From an uncultured Arenicella sp. (GTDB taxonomy: Bacteria; Pseudomonadota; Gammaproteobacteria; Arenicellales; Arenicellaceae): a stretch of 64,000 nucleotides of DNA. Position numbers and translations under genes: made by a program. Positions within the stretch are counted from its first letter, which is position 1; every line of letters begins with the position of its first letter. Positions 36,501 to 44,179 of this stretch are shown one piece after another. The stretch covers positions 28,376 through 92,375 of the forward strand of contig CALIVT010000026.1 of the NCBI GenBank assembly GCA_938048185.1, read 5' to 3'. The notes below the pieces were generated by a model. It was not told where the DNA came from. It saw only the letters and a list, made by a program, of their open reading frames with translations, and did not search any database.

Positions 36501-36721
36501 AAACGACCTATTTGGTTGATAAGCGAATTTCAAATTTTTATTCTGCCAAGTTATTTACCGCGGATGGTAGTGAGCACAGAGCTGATGTCGCGAGTGACCC
36601 AGACGGCAACACTACCGTAGCGTTTAGTACTGATCAGCCACATAAAAAAATAGAGCTATACCGAATTATTGATAGCGTAAATAAACGCGAACGCTTTAGT
36701 CTCACGCCGCGTTACAACTAG
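33557..36721 (+). CDS. Very large membrane-anchored protein of unknown function
   Basis: A 1054-residue protein starting at ATG 33557; an in-frame ATG at 33476 would add 27 non-conserved residues. Residues 1-70 form a small domain (ISSGHVLPDFTVEQVAQNLA...) resembling the short N-terminal modules seen before membrane segments in some gammaproteobacterial proteins. After an acidic stretch (about 90-130) a single transmembrane helix lies at about 146-170 (VLLIVVLPILLIAGLLGGGY). The remaining 880 residues are predicted periplasmic, mixed alpha/beta, with no motif I recognise. The protein is inserted between a regulator and a convergent acyltransferase. The length is unusual for a protein without recognised domains. 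Confidence 0.7.
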   Translation: MDSQKFIVISSGHVLPDFTVEQVAQNLAKHYKKPIDVMIDMLICGEPRKVKSMATRAQAKSKCAQLSSLGLRCYFTELGNDGSDQPSMYTRASYMDDTPVGDVGDLPPPEDVAEPHVGDEPEHSEMFDEAIFDEVLAQAASGRTKKVLLIVVLPILLIAGLLGGGYFLFTTLLSSQVPQAMVEVESALYEVNEPSVMAYANLKQLKRIANITGYDQLQRDSMQAMRSAQFLQPLARGNYLFEHTDFISASVNVDSAQGSVSNEWLTVLLGRFDAQLVQEQLSSSYELDSASPGIFKLKHVSKLVGGVICPLDSQAQLRQSSSYIYVGDEKVIFASDLRLLNRLLRSIRRAGDFDRTSNAPILAQWQSYRQGSLLATQFFTPSSIEQNPIANLVLNAVNGNVSFDSVGMRVETALVNRGVRLELDGFSSDSRVIENAGTIIERGIRTHFDDAAPSLAKLKSRLSVTTGDAITIAVTLNSALLHDAKALASDVLSELIGDIGGNERDIVPEKITSKPWDYTANLELVSALNVDANAQFTLAPSETYQPLFTKGNAAVFVESIGQIPAPTNSVDQANPVQVALKVKRQVPANINAMSWGESGVIQRLMITDVLNGEGQQLIADEHCKSGTHGLETNQQASAQSSLNASKLDTSKSVRLNSGSSISDIAQVKGWSEIVIPTQIEKSTLSMDGARDANWEGGSLRLYSIKGSAVSYKMSGEQDNFISMRGRNAAGQVLSAYSSMSSGNNVVKTFAGEVAMVDVFSAADWYKNTIEFELDSLTPGNVSKSPPSVVKDDVSLFTAAGERNFNRALMLDWMTDDERAEIEQILARQGYSFDGSKESEIGRARSKSAHIFLKYDAENTWQKKLQGLILVPFEPATLQGSKSLMLRLSVDGVEHDSVVPAFSASSVNGRYVPDFESSKRSYSIGTFTLELDPNKVPAKISEITGTLDYRLPTSISTTSINGTKLESSRSITLRSIEYGLHAKTTYLVDKRISNFYSAKLFTADGSEHRADVASDPDGNTTVAFSTDQPHKKIELYRIIDSVNKRERFSLTPRYN

Positions 36722-36725
36722 TGTT

Positions 36726-37490
36726 TTAGACCATTGACTCGAAAACTGCACTGGGCTCGCAGTTCAGATAGTTTGATATCTCGGCGCGGTAAATATCTTC
36801 GCAATGCTCGACTAGGCTGGTGACATCGTCCATGTCTAGGTTTTCGGTGCTAACGACCGGTAAGATTTTAATTTCATGAGCGCCGCCTCGCGCAATTTTA
36901 TTCGGTACGTCTAACACTGGTTTCAACGGTTTGCTAACCATCGGAATTATCGGTACTTGTGCTTCGATTGCCATTTTGAACGCGCCGTATTTAAAACGCT
37001 TCATTTTACCACCTTGGCTGCGCGTGCCTTCAGGGAATATCCAAACGTAGCAGTCATCGTTGTTGAGTCTCTCTACGGCCAACTCTATCGCCGAGCTGTT
37101 TTTCCCTTGCGCGCTTCTGTCCACCATAATGTTGTTGGTGGAATCAAAAAGTCGGCCCCAAAGTGGAATTTTCACAATTTCTTTTTTACCGATTATCACC
37201 GTATTCTTTTGAAATACCGGCCCTTGTAGCAAGGGGTCAAAATTAGACTGATGATTCATGATAATTACCGCTGGGCCAGCAATCATATTCTCGCGCCCAA
37301 GCACCTTAACGCGAATCCGCAGGCAAATTCTCACTCCAAAATTCAGGGTTTTAGCAAACGCCCAAGACAGCCACTTCTTATGATTAAATGGAAACGTCAG
37401 TGCGTAAAACACAATGGTTGTTAGCGAGCCCCAAACTGCCACCAGTGTCATTTTGAAGTAATATTGGATGGATCTTATAAATCTAATCAT
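36726..37490 (-). CDS. PlsC-type 1-acylglycerol-3-phosphate acyltransferase
   Basis: A 254-residue membrane-associated acyltransferase. The catalytic HX4D motif is NHQSNFD (His80, Asp85) and the substrate-binding FPEGTRS lies at 152-158. An N-terminal hydrophobic segment (residues about 13-33) anchors it in the inner membrane. It should acylate lysophosphatidate to phosphatidate or act on a related lysolipid. It is convergent with the large membrane protein, with a four-base gap. A Lys/Arg-rich tail after FPEGTRS is normal for the family. Confidence 0.9.
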   Translation of the reverse strand: MIRFIRSIQYYFKMTLVAVWGSLTTIVFYALTFPFNHKKWLSWAFAKTLNFGVRICLRIRVKVLGRENMIAGPAVIIMNHQSNFDPLLQGPVFQKNTVIIGKKEIVKIPLWGRLFDSTNNIMVDRSAQGKNSSAIELAVERLNNDDCYVWIFPEGTRSQGGKMKRFKYGAFKMAIEAQVPIIPMVSKPLKPVLDVPNKIARGGAHEIKILPVVSTENLDMDDVTSLVEHCEDIYRAEISNYLNCEPSAVFESMV

Positions 37491-37740
37491 AGCGCTCGGC
37501 TTAGTGCGTTACTGCATGCCCATAGACGTGCGGTTTGATGGTGGCAGGGTACCATATTCGCATGTGGGTCGGGTGTATTTGCTGTGGCTTGCAGACTGGT
37601 TTTCGAGCTTGGGTGAGCGTCGTGCCTGAGTATAATTACGCATTAGCTCGATGTTACTTAGTCATTTTGCGGGTTTTTTTGTTACTCTCTAGCCCTCAGC
37701 CGCGCATGCCTGCTTAACGGCAACGCAGGTGATTCTTTAA
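37491..37740. other. Intergenic region before the helicase repeat
   Basis: These 250 bases lie between the divergent acyltransferase and helicase genes. I see no supportable ORF. The downstream end runs into the 20-bp repeat at 37741. Confidence 0.4.
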
Positions 37741-37820
37741 TTTCTCAGAATCACTATTAATTCCTCGAAATCACTATGAACCTCTCAGAACTACTATGAA
37801 CCTCTCAGAACTACTATGAA
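37741..37820 (+). repeat. 20-bp tandem repeat with chained mini-ORFs before the helicase
   Basis: Four units of 20 bases (37741, 37761, 37781, 37801); the last two are identical. Units 2 and 3 end in ATGAA, and from each ATG an eight-codon frame (Met-Asn-Leu-Ser-Glu-Leu-Leu-stop) runs to a TGA overlapping the next ATG by ATGA: 37776 to 37799, then 37796 to 37819. The last overlap is with the helicase start codon at 37816. No ribosome binding site is visible before the helicase. Confidence 0.85.
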
Positions 37821-39036
37821 TTTCAACTCACTTGACCTCGCGCCAGACCTGCAAAAAGGCATCGACGCCTGCGGCTACCGCTCGATGACGCCGATCCAAG
37901 AGTTAGCGATTGTGCCTGCGCGTCGAGGGCGTGATATTTTAGCCATCGCTCAGACCGGCACCGGCAAAACGGCGGCCTTCGCAATCCCTATTTTGCAGCA
38001 GCTTAGTAGTGCTAAGCTTGAGCGCAAAGCCGGTATGCCTCACGCACTAATACTGACGCCCACGCGCGAGTTAGCCGAGCAATTGGCGTCGACGATTGGT
38101 GGCTATGCGCAATTCATGTCGCTTAATATTGTGTCTGTATTCGGCGGCGGAAAAATGACCTCCCAGGCAGCTAAGCTTAAATCTGAGGTAGATATAGTAA
38201 TCGCCACCCCCGGTCGCTTAATCGAGCATTTAGCTGATAAAACACTCGCCTTATCGAACGTCGAGCACATTGTGTTAGACGAGTCTGACCGTATGCTTGA
38301 TATGGGCTTTATTAACGATGTCTACGCGTTGATGCAGCGCACCAAACCTGAGCGTCAGACGATGCTGTTCTCGGCTACCTTGTCGCCAGCAGTCAACGAG
38401 CTGTCACATAAAATTTTACGAAACCATAAAGAAATTCGCGCGAGTAAAGTCAATGCCACCGCCGATACGGTTGAGCACGTTGTATACGCGGTTGAAGAAA
38501 GTCGTAAAATTGATTTATTTAAAGACTTGTTGGAGCAAAATAATTGGTATCAGGTCTTGGTTTTTACAAGTACTAAACATCAAGCAGAAAGGCTACATAA
38601 AGCCTTAAAAGAGTTAAAAATCATGGTGGATATCTGTCACGGCGATAAGCGTCAAAATGCGCGACGCCGAGCGATAGCGGATTTTAAATCGGGCAAAACT
38701 CAGGTGTTGATTGCCACCGAAGTGGCTGCGCGCGGTTTGGATATCCTCGGCTTGGACATCGTGGTGAATTATAACTTGCCATATTTAGCAGAAGACTACG
38801 TGCATCGTATTGGTCGAACGGGTCGTGCCGGCAAGTCAGGTCAGGCCATCTCGTTTGTAAGTCGCGAAGAAGAGCGTTCGCTTGGCGCAATTGAACGGTT
38901 AATCGGAGGTAACGTTAAACGTATTCATCGGCACGGTTTTGAGGTGAGCGACCGACAAACTTTAATTGGCAAAGCCAGTCAAGGTAAGAGAGTTAGCCGC
39001 AAAAATAAGTCAAGCATGACTAAAATTGAGCGCTAG
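37816..39036 (+). CDS. DEAD-box RNA helicase, RhlE type
   Basis: A 406-residue protein. Start ATG 37816 gives an N-terminus (MNFNSLDLAPDLQKGIDACG) aligning with RhlE. The Q motif, AQTGTGKT (motif I), PTRELAEQ (Ia), DESDRMLDMGF (II, with Ser where most have Ala), FSATLS (III) and HRIGRTGRAG (VI) are all present. The basic tail (KRVSRKNKSSM) is short. It should unwind short RNA duplexes in ribosome assembly or mRNA decay, in the cytoplasm. The start codon sits inside the last copy of the 20-bp tandem repeat. Confidence 0.93.
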   Translation: MNFNSLDLAPDLQKGIDACGYRSMTPIQELAIVPARRGRDILAIAQTGTGKTAAFAIPILQQLSSAKLERKAGMPHALILTPTRELAEQLASTIGGYAQFMSLNIVSVFGGGKMTSQAAKLKSEVDIVIATPGRLIEHLADKTLALSNVEHIVLDESDRMLDMGFINDVYALMQRTKPERQTMLFSATLSPAVNELSHKILRNHKEIRASKVNATADTVEHVVYAVEESRKIDLFKDLLEQNNWYQVLVFTSTKHQAERLHKALKELKIMVDICHGDKRQNARRRAIADFKSGKTQVLIATEVAARGLDILGLDIVVNYNLPYLAEDYVHRIGRTGRAGKSGQAISFVSREEERSLGAIERLIGGNVKRIHRHGFEVSDRQTLIGKASQGKRVSRKNKSSMTKIER

Positions 39037-39107
39037 AATGAAAGAAATTTTGATGGTTTTGTTTTACTGTAGTCATCTTATTCCAGATTTGTCAGAGGAC
39101 ATCAACA

Positions 39108-39497
39108 ATGAACAACACACTCGCTAAGTTCGATAATTTGTATTTTATCCTTGGGCGCTCCTTACTCGGCCTATATTTCATTGCACCTGGCGTATTGAAA
39201 ATCACCGGTTACTCTGGCACGTTGGCGTTAATGGAGGCGAAAGGCGTGCCGCTGTCCGCTGTACTTTTACCGCTTACTATTGCCCTGCAAATTGGCTTGG
39301 GCCTAATGCTTGTCGCGGGTAAGCAGCTGCGCATTAGTGCCTTACTGTTGTTCGGCTTGACGCTAATGATTAATATTGCCATCCATAATTTTTGGACCTT
39401 ACAAGGGGACCCAAGCTACGCGCATGAGTTACAAAACTTCATTAAAAATTTGGGAATAGCGGCAGGCTTACTGGTGTTAGCTACTAAGGGGAAATAG
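39108..39497 (+). CDS. DoxX-family membrane protein
   Basis: A 129-residue protein with a GAGGA ribosome binding site and four hydrophobic helices. The opening helix ends in LLGLYFIAPGVLKITGY, the DoxX-type GxxFIxxGxxK pattern. A MEAKGVPLSAVLLPLTIALQ stretch follows, then paired helices to the end. DoxX proteins are small inner-membrane proteins sometimes linked to redox or thiosulfate metabolism. The gene lies 71 bases after the helicase and could be read from the same transcript. Confidence 0.85.
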   Translation: MNNTLAKFDNLYFILGRSLLGLYFIAPGVLKITGYSGTLALMEAKGVPLSAVLLPLTIALQIGLGLMLVAGKQLRISALLLFGLTLMINIAIHNFWTLQGDPSYAHELQNFIKNLGIAAGLLVLATKGK

Positions 39498-39638
39498 CCG
39501 CGCCAGCGTGTTACCAGTTTCCAGCGACAACCTGTGTCGCCGGCTGATGTAAGACGCGACGCTTTTTCATAGAAACTTTTTCATAAAAGACGCAAGCTTC
39601 GCTATTTTTTATGTGGGTTCGGCTCTAACGTGGCTGTT

Positions 39639-39986
39639 CTAAATAGGATAGGGCTCGTCCGCGAGCGCTTTGATTAAGCCATTAACCACTCGATACAAAG
39701 CCCATAGCCAAGCGATAGCCAATACCGCATAGCCAACAATTACGAGGGTTAATATAGCGCCAACGACGGTCCAGAATAAACTCCACCAGAAGGTGCGGGT
39801 AATATTAACCAAATGACTGTGATAGACAGTGCCCAGCGCCCCTTTTTTAGTGATCATTGCCCAGACAGCGCCGACTAAAATCGGTATGGCGGTAAATAAG
39901 CCGATGGCAAGCAATACATAGGAAATCAGTGCGTGTGATTTGTATTCTTTACTGCCCATTGACGACGTGGTGATGACTGCGTTCAT
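39639..39986 (-). CDS. Small DUF4870-like membrane protein
   Basis: A 115-residue protein with three hydrophobic helices (ALISYVLLAIGLFTAIPILVG, FWWSLFWTVVGAILTLVIVG and a final segment) and the GTVYHSHLVNITRTFWWSL segment between helices one and two. This layout fits the DUF4870/YisL-like group of small inner-membrane proteins. Function is unknown. The start ATG is at 39986. It lies downstream of the exported SDR gene on the same strand, but a hairpin separates them. Confidence 0.65.
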   Translation of the reverse strand: MNAVITTSSMGSKEYKSHALISYVLLAIGLFTAIPILVGAVWAMITKKGALGTVYHSHLVNITRTFWWSLFWTVVGAILTLVIVGYAVLAIAWLWALYRVVNGLIKALADEPYPI

Positions 39987-40107
39987 ATATTTGCCTCATT
40001 AAAAGTAAATTCCATAACCTTTAGATGCAAGGACCTTGCGATCGGATTCAAATCTGATGATTAAATCTTATTACTTAAAATAGGGTGGAATACTAAATTT
40101 TCAAGCT

Positions 40108-40133
40108 GCGCACCCCGGTTTTGCCGGGGCGCC
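40108..40133 (-). terminator. GC-rich hairpin downstream of the exported SDR gene
   Basis: The stem CCCCGG / CCGGGG, with flanking GCGC pairs and a TTTTG loop, is followed on the minus strand by an A/T-rich tract (GCTTGAAAATTT) rather than a clean U-run, so it may be an imperfect terminator. Confidence 0.45.
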
Positions 40134-40173
40134 AGCGACTAAGTCATCGGTAACCGTCAAATGACGTGACGGC

Positions 40174-41148
40174 TTAGCGTGCTGTTTTCGGTGATTTACT
40201 GTTATCTAACTTTGCCGCCTCTTCGTTCATAAACTTGATAAGCGTTTGCACGTCATAGCTATAAACTTGGTCTTGGTTTAGTTGCAAGGTCTTACGAATA
40301 TTGCGGCGCAGTGTGCGCTCCGCTTGCGCTTCGTTAGGCGCAACTAGGTAGCGCAGTTTAGGCGTGTCACTTTGCATAATATCCAGCACAGCGTCAGCTA
40401 CATCTTGCGGGTCTTTGCCCTGTGCCACCAGTGGCAAACCCTTTTCGAGTTGTTTGCGCTCTTCGGCGTATTGGGTCGATTCGGGCCAATAATTGGTCGA
40501 CTGCATTAGCTCGAACGCAGTCTCGCCGATACGTGAGCCGTAATTGCCGGGTTCCACCACGCTGACGGTTACATCAAAGCGCGCCATCTCCGCGGCCAAC
40601 GATTCTGTATACGCTTCGATCGCGTGCTTGCTCATTGCATAAATACCGTACATTGGCGCTGAGCTAATACCGGCGATAGAACCAGTAGTCGCGATGCGAC
40701 CCTTGCTCTTAATAATCATCGGTGCGAAGGCTTGAGTGACTCGGTAAGGGCCATAAACGTTTACGTCCATTTGGTAGTCTAGTTGCTCAACGCCAACCTC
40801 CAGTAACGGGCCGAAAACGGCCACACCTGCGTTATTTACCAGACCATAGAGCCCTCGCCCTCGTTTCTCTACAAGCGCGGCGGCGGCGGCGATTTCATCG
40901 GTGTTTCTAACATCAAATTGCAGGGCTTCAACGTGCGGCATTTTATTTAAGCGTTTGGCGTCTTCGGCCTTGCGCACCCCGGCGTAGACAAAGAAACCGC
41001 TGGCTGAAAGGGTTTCCACCATTTTTAACCCCAAGCCCGAGCTTGCCCCAGTCACCAGCACGGCTTTTTGCTCTTTAGTCTCGGCGAAAACCGTTTGGCT
41101 CCCACAAGTGATTAGAAAAAATAAGATAATTACGCGAGCTAGAAACAT
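40174..41148 (-). CDS. Short-chain dehydrogenase with an N-terminal signal peptide
   Basis: A 324-residue classical SDR: cofactor motif TGASSGLGLKMV, NNAG, catalytic Ser in ATTGSIAGIS, and YAMSK with Tyr/Lys. Residues 1-23 (MFLARVIILFFLITCGSQTV...) form a hydrophobic signal with a cleavage-like FA-ET. That is unusual for an NAD(P)-dependent SDR, since the cofactor is cytoplasmic. The segment may instead be an uncleaved membrane anchor with the catalytic domain facing the cytoplasm. There is no cysteine in a good lipobox context. Substrate is unknown. Confidence 0.8.
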   Translation of the reverse strand: MFLARVIILFFLITCGSQTVFAETKEQKAVLVTGASSGLGLKMVETLSASGFFVYAGVRKAEDAKRLNKMPHVEALQFDVRNTDEIAAAAALVEKRGRGLYGLVNNAGVAVFGPLLEVGVEQLDYQMDVNVYGPYRVTQAFAPMIIKSKGRIATTGSIAGISSAPMYGIYAMSKHAIEAYTESLAAEMARFDVTVSVVEPGNYGSRIGETAFELMQSTNYWPESTQYAEERKQLEKGLPLVAQGKDPQDVADAVLDIMQSDTPKLRYLVAPNEAQAERTLRRNIRKTLQLNQDQVYSYDVQTLIKFMNEEAAKLDNSKSPKTAR

Positions 41149-41241
41149 GTTTTTAGGCCTTTGGTTAGTGAATTATGAGCGACTGTATCAAGAGTAAGTG
41201 AGGCTTGGGTTCATCGTGCCCCACTTACTTTGAGCAACCCG

Positions 41242-42576
41242 CTACTGAGTGGGCATGCTGGATAAAACGAGCATTTGTAATTCCTGAAATGTCATCGCCT
41301 TGCCATTTAGTTCAATTTTCTCGCCTAATGCTAGGTTAAGTGAATATTGATCTGTTGAGGCCTTTACTAACGGGCTTTGTGAGACCATACCCGCGACCAT
41401 TGGCTGGGCGTCAATTAACTTCTTGTCGAGCGCCGCAGTGACTCCGATTTTGACTTTTTTGAGCGCTACGTCGGGCTGACTCATGAAGCTTGGAAGTTGC
41501 GCCATCGTTAGCTTATCCAGTAACTTGATATCCAGCTCAGCGCCGTTAGCTTCGCCGTCTAACGTCGCGTCCAATTTAGCGTTCAGCTCTAAGCCTGCTT
41601 TCATCATACGCTCGATAATCGGTAATGCCGCTGCCATTTGCATAGTGCTCTCGGGTGGCTCTTGATTGTTTTCTACCGCCAAGAGAATATCGCGTTGCAT
41701 GTCACTCATTAATGCCTGATATTCAATCATAGCTTGAGTATCTAAGCCGTTAGCGACAAAGCTAAATACAAGATCTTCAACGCTGTTCACAAGTCCGTTC
41801 GGTATCGTCATCTCGGCGACTGAGATGCGCGCACTGCTGTTCAAATTCTCGCCCTTTTCTTCGGCCTTAGTTGTCATGCTTATCGCCTTAAATGAGCTAT
41901 TGCCCTCGGGACTCTGCATCGATAATTGCTCTAACTCCATTTTGAAATCGCCGGTGAAAAGCTGCTCTTCTAGACGCGTTAAATCACCGTCGAGTGTCAT
42001 TTTGCCAATGCTAAGCGACCCATTGTCTGACGTTACTGAGAACGCCTCGCTGCCACCGCTTACATCGAACTGTTGCATATTTGAATCAGTTGACACGGCA
42101 ATGTTTGCAGTTGGCAAGGTGATTTTTTCGCCATCGATTTCTAGGTCAGTAATCGCGTCGAGCGAAATATTTTGTGTAATCCCCCCAAACGCAGATACTG
42201 AGCCGTATAGTGATACTGGGTCATTGCCGTTGAGTTTCTCTTTGACAAAGTCACTGTATGCGCTTTCGCCATCAAGTTTACAGTCATAGTCAATCCCGGT
42301 TATTCCATGTGAGCTATTGCAACTGAAGTCAATATTCTGAGTGTTGTCAAAGAGCATTGCGAACGCGGGTGGCGGAGTGTAGCGATATTTAGCGTGTGTA
42401 CTGCGCACGCCGCGTTCGTACGATAGAACCTCGGTTGCGCCATACTCGCTGGATGAGTGGTTAAGCTGTTCGATAATCTTTTTAGTCTCGGTTTCGGCGA
42501 CTTTGCCAGAGTAATATGGGCCGCCTACAAACACGATAAGTAACAGGAGAATGGCGATAGGAACGATTTTTTTCAA
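41242..42576 (-). CDS. DUF945 (YdgA-like) membrane-anchored protein
   Basis: A 444-residue protein with an N-terminal hydrophobic anchor (IAILLLLIVFVGGPYYSGKVA) followed by a long periplasmic domain matching the DUF945/YdgA family. Features include the ETETKKIIEQLNH opening and IFELNGKAMTF-like strands near the C-terminus (ELNGKAMTFQELQML). Family members are suspected envelope proteins with weak links to AsmA-like lipid transport. It is preceded by a short gap and a divergent lipoprotein gene. Confidence 0.75.
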   Translation of the reverse strand: MKKIVPIAILLLLIVFVGGPYYSGKVAETETKKIIEQLNHSSSEYGATEVLSYERGVRSTHAKYRYTPPPAFAMLFDNTQNIDFSCNSSHGITGIDYDCKLDGESAYSDFVKEKLNGNDPVSLYGSVSAFGGITQNISLDAITDLEIDGEKITLPTANIAVSTDSNMQQFDVSGGSEAFSVTSDNGSLSIGKMTLDGDLTRLEEQLFTGDFKMELEQLSMQSPEGNSSFKAISMTTKAEEKGENLNSSARISVAEMTIPNGLVNSVEDLVFSFVANGLDTQAMIEYQALMSDMQRDILLAVENNQEPPESTMQMAAALPIIERMMKAGLELNAKLDATLDGEANGAELDIKLLDKLTMAQLPSFMSQPDVALKKVKIGVTAALDKKLIDAQPMVAGMVSQSPLVKASTDQYSLNLALGEKIELNGKAMTFQELQMLVLSSMPTQ

Positions 42577-42717
42577 AGGAAACTCCCTTTAATGGTTGGG
42601 TAAATGAATCCAAAGCAGCTTGAGAACATTAGCTTCTGAGCATGCTGCTGGACAATTATAGTGATGTGGTAGAGTTATGATATTACCGAAACTATTTTAC
42701 AAATGCAGGAGAATTGA

Positions 42718-43014
42718 GTGCGATTAGCCAGTTTAGCGGTGTGCTTGAGTGTGTGCGCCTGCAGTGGCGCGCCCACGGTTGGTGACGCCCCGAACCTGCC
42801 TGATTCTGAAGCCTTTGCCAAGCGACCAACGATGAGTCGCGCAGAATGTAACATCAAAGGCGGCCAAGAAGTTGGGGATATCGGTGACGGGCGTATTCAT
42901 CGACGGGACTACTTGTGCGCTAACGGTGAGCCTCCGCTTGCCGCTATTGTCAGTACGGGCGATGCGCCGCACGCCGTCGACGGGGCTGTGTGTTGTCAAG
43001 TGTCGGCGCAATAG
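42718..43014 (+). CDS. Small lipoprotein
   Basis: A 98-residue protein with a GTG start preceded by CAGGAGA. The signal peptide ends at a lipobox-like VCAC (Cys15). The mature part has six more cysteines in two clusters (EC, YLCANG, VCCQV), suggesting disulfides in the periplasm. A region reading QEVGDIGDGRIHRRDYLC resembles short Cys-containing domains of other envelope lipoproteins. I recognise no family with confidence. Confidence 0.6.
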   Translation: MRLASLAVCLSVCACSGAPTVGDAPNLPDSEAFAKRPTMSRAECNIKGGQEVGDIGDGRIHRRDYLCANGEPPLAAIVSTGDAPHAVDGAVCCQVSAQ

Positions 43015-43262
43015 TATTGAGCGTTACGCGTCGAGGGGTGCCGATTTTATCGTCAGAATCTTAGTGAATCGTGCTTTTAATCGATAATTTAGTGTTTTTT
43101 GCACACCATTTTTGTTGTAAAAGGACAACAAATCGAAAGTTTTGATGGTTTTTCCTTACTGCTTAGTTAACACCGGCTTTAAAGCGGGCGCTCACGGTAC
43201 TATCGATTCATGAAATGTAAATGAGTATTTATTTTCATAACTCTCTCTTCTTTTTGTTATTT
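43015..43262. other. Gene-free stretch ending in a strong terminator
   Basis: No ORF is supportable. Because a well-formed terminator on the + strand closes the stretch about 250 bases after the nearest upstream gene, a small RNA transcribed from within it is possible. No promoter is clear. Confidence 0.35.
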
Positions 43263-43292
43263 ATCGCCGCTAATTTAGCGGCGATTTTTTTT
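43263..43292 (+). terminator. Strong rho-independent terminator
   Basis: An inverted repeat ATCGCCGCT / AGCGGCGAT with a short AATTT loop is followed by a run of eight T. It lies in the convergent gap between the small lipoprotein (+) and the LON-domain gene (-). Confidence 0.9.
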
Positions 43293-43327
43293 GGCTAATG
43301 CTTTTTATTTGGCCAGTGCTTCCTTGA

Positions 43328-43978
43328 CTAGTGCTTTGCGGTTGACTGATCTGCGCAACCATCGAGTACGGCGGTGAATGATTTGACTCTGTCGGCAAGG
43401 GTGTCGGCTTCAAGTAACAGCTGCCTGTCCTCAACCGAGATCGGTAGCTGGCCTATTAGGTTATTGATCAATGTCTCTTGCGACAGTTGTTCGATGGTCT
43501 CCCAATCTACTTCAATGTTCTTTATCTTAAAAAATCGGCGCAGTGATGCCGTGAAAAGCAGGCCCGCTTGGGCGTCAGCCGCCACCTGATCATGATAGTC
43601 GCCTTCAAACTGCTTCCAGCTCGGTACAATTAGGCGATAGCCGCGCATTGAGCTTAGCTCTTCAGCCCGTTCAAACCGACATAAACCAGCGAGTAAAATT
43701 TCAAGTCTACCGTCGCTGGTTTCCTCGTAGCGGATAATTCGAGCGGCACAGCCTATGTCAAACAGGTCGGGCGGAGTCTGGTCGTCCTTGGGTTGAATCA
43801 TGCCCACGAGTTGTGCACCTTTCATGGCATCTTTGAACATGTTCAGATATCTGGGCTCAAAAATGTTTAACGGCAACAAGCCCCCAGGTAAAACCACCGC
43901 GTTGGAAAGTGGGAACACTGGTAGGGTGTTTGGCAGTAAATCAAAGCTTTGAGTAAACGGAGAATGTTTTTTCATCAT
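43328..43978 (-). CDS. Stand-alone LON substrate-binding-domain protein
   Basis: A 216-residue protein when begun at the ATG at 43978; a GTG at 44017 would add 13 residues. It contains only the LON N-terminal (substrate-binding) domain: TLPVFPLSNAVVLPGGLLPLNIFEPRYLNM, then VGMIQP and IRYEETSDGRLEILLAGLCRF. ATPase and protease domains are absent. Such stand-alone LON-N proteins are common in proteobacteria and their role is uncertain (adaptor or chaperone). It is a single-gene unit. Confidence 0.85.
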   Translation of the reverse strand: MMKKHSPFTQSFDLLPNTLPVFPLSNAVVLPGGLLPLNIFEPRYLNMFKDAMKGAQLVGMIQPKDDQTPPDLFDIGCAARIIRYEETSDGRLEILLAGLCRFERAEELSSMRGYRLIVPSWKQFEGDYHDQVAADAQAGLLFTASLRRFFKIKNIEVDWETIEQLSQETLINNLIGQLPISVEDRQLLLEADTLADRVKSFTAVLDGCADQSTAKH

Positions 43979-44179
43979 CGAGAATCTGTCTATTAAACCG
44001 GTACTGTAAACAACCACTAGCTGAGACTCATTATCTCTTATTCGATGTGCTTCTAAAGTGAGTTTAAAAGTCTGTGATACCTGATCGCCGTCACACTTTT
44101 TAGGTTCAAGCTCAAGTACAGCCCAACGCGCACACGGCCCAACTGTACTGCGAGGCCCGCAGTAATATTTAGTACTGAA

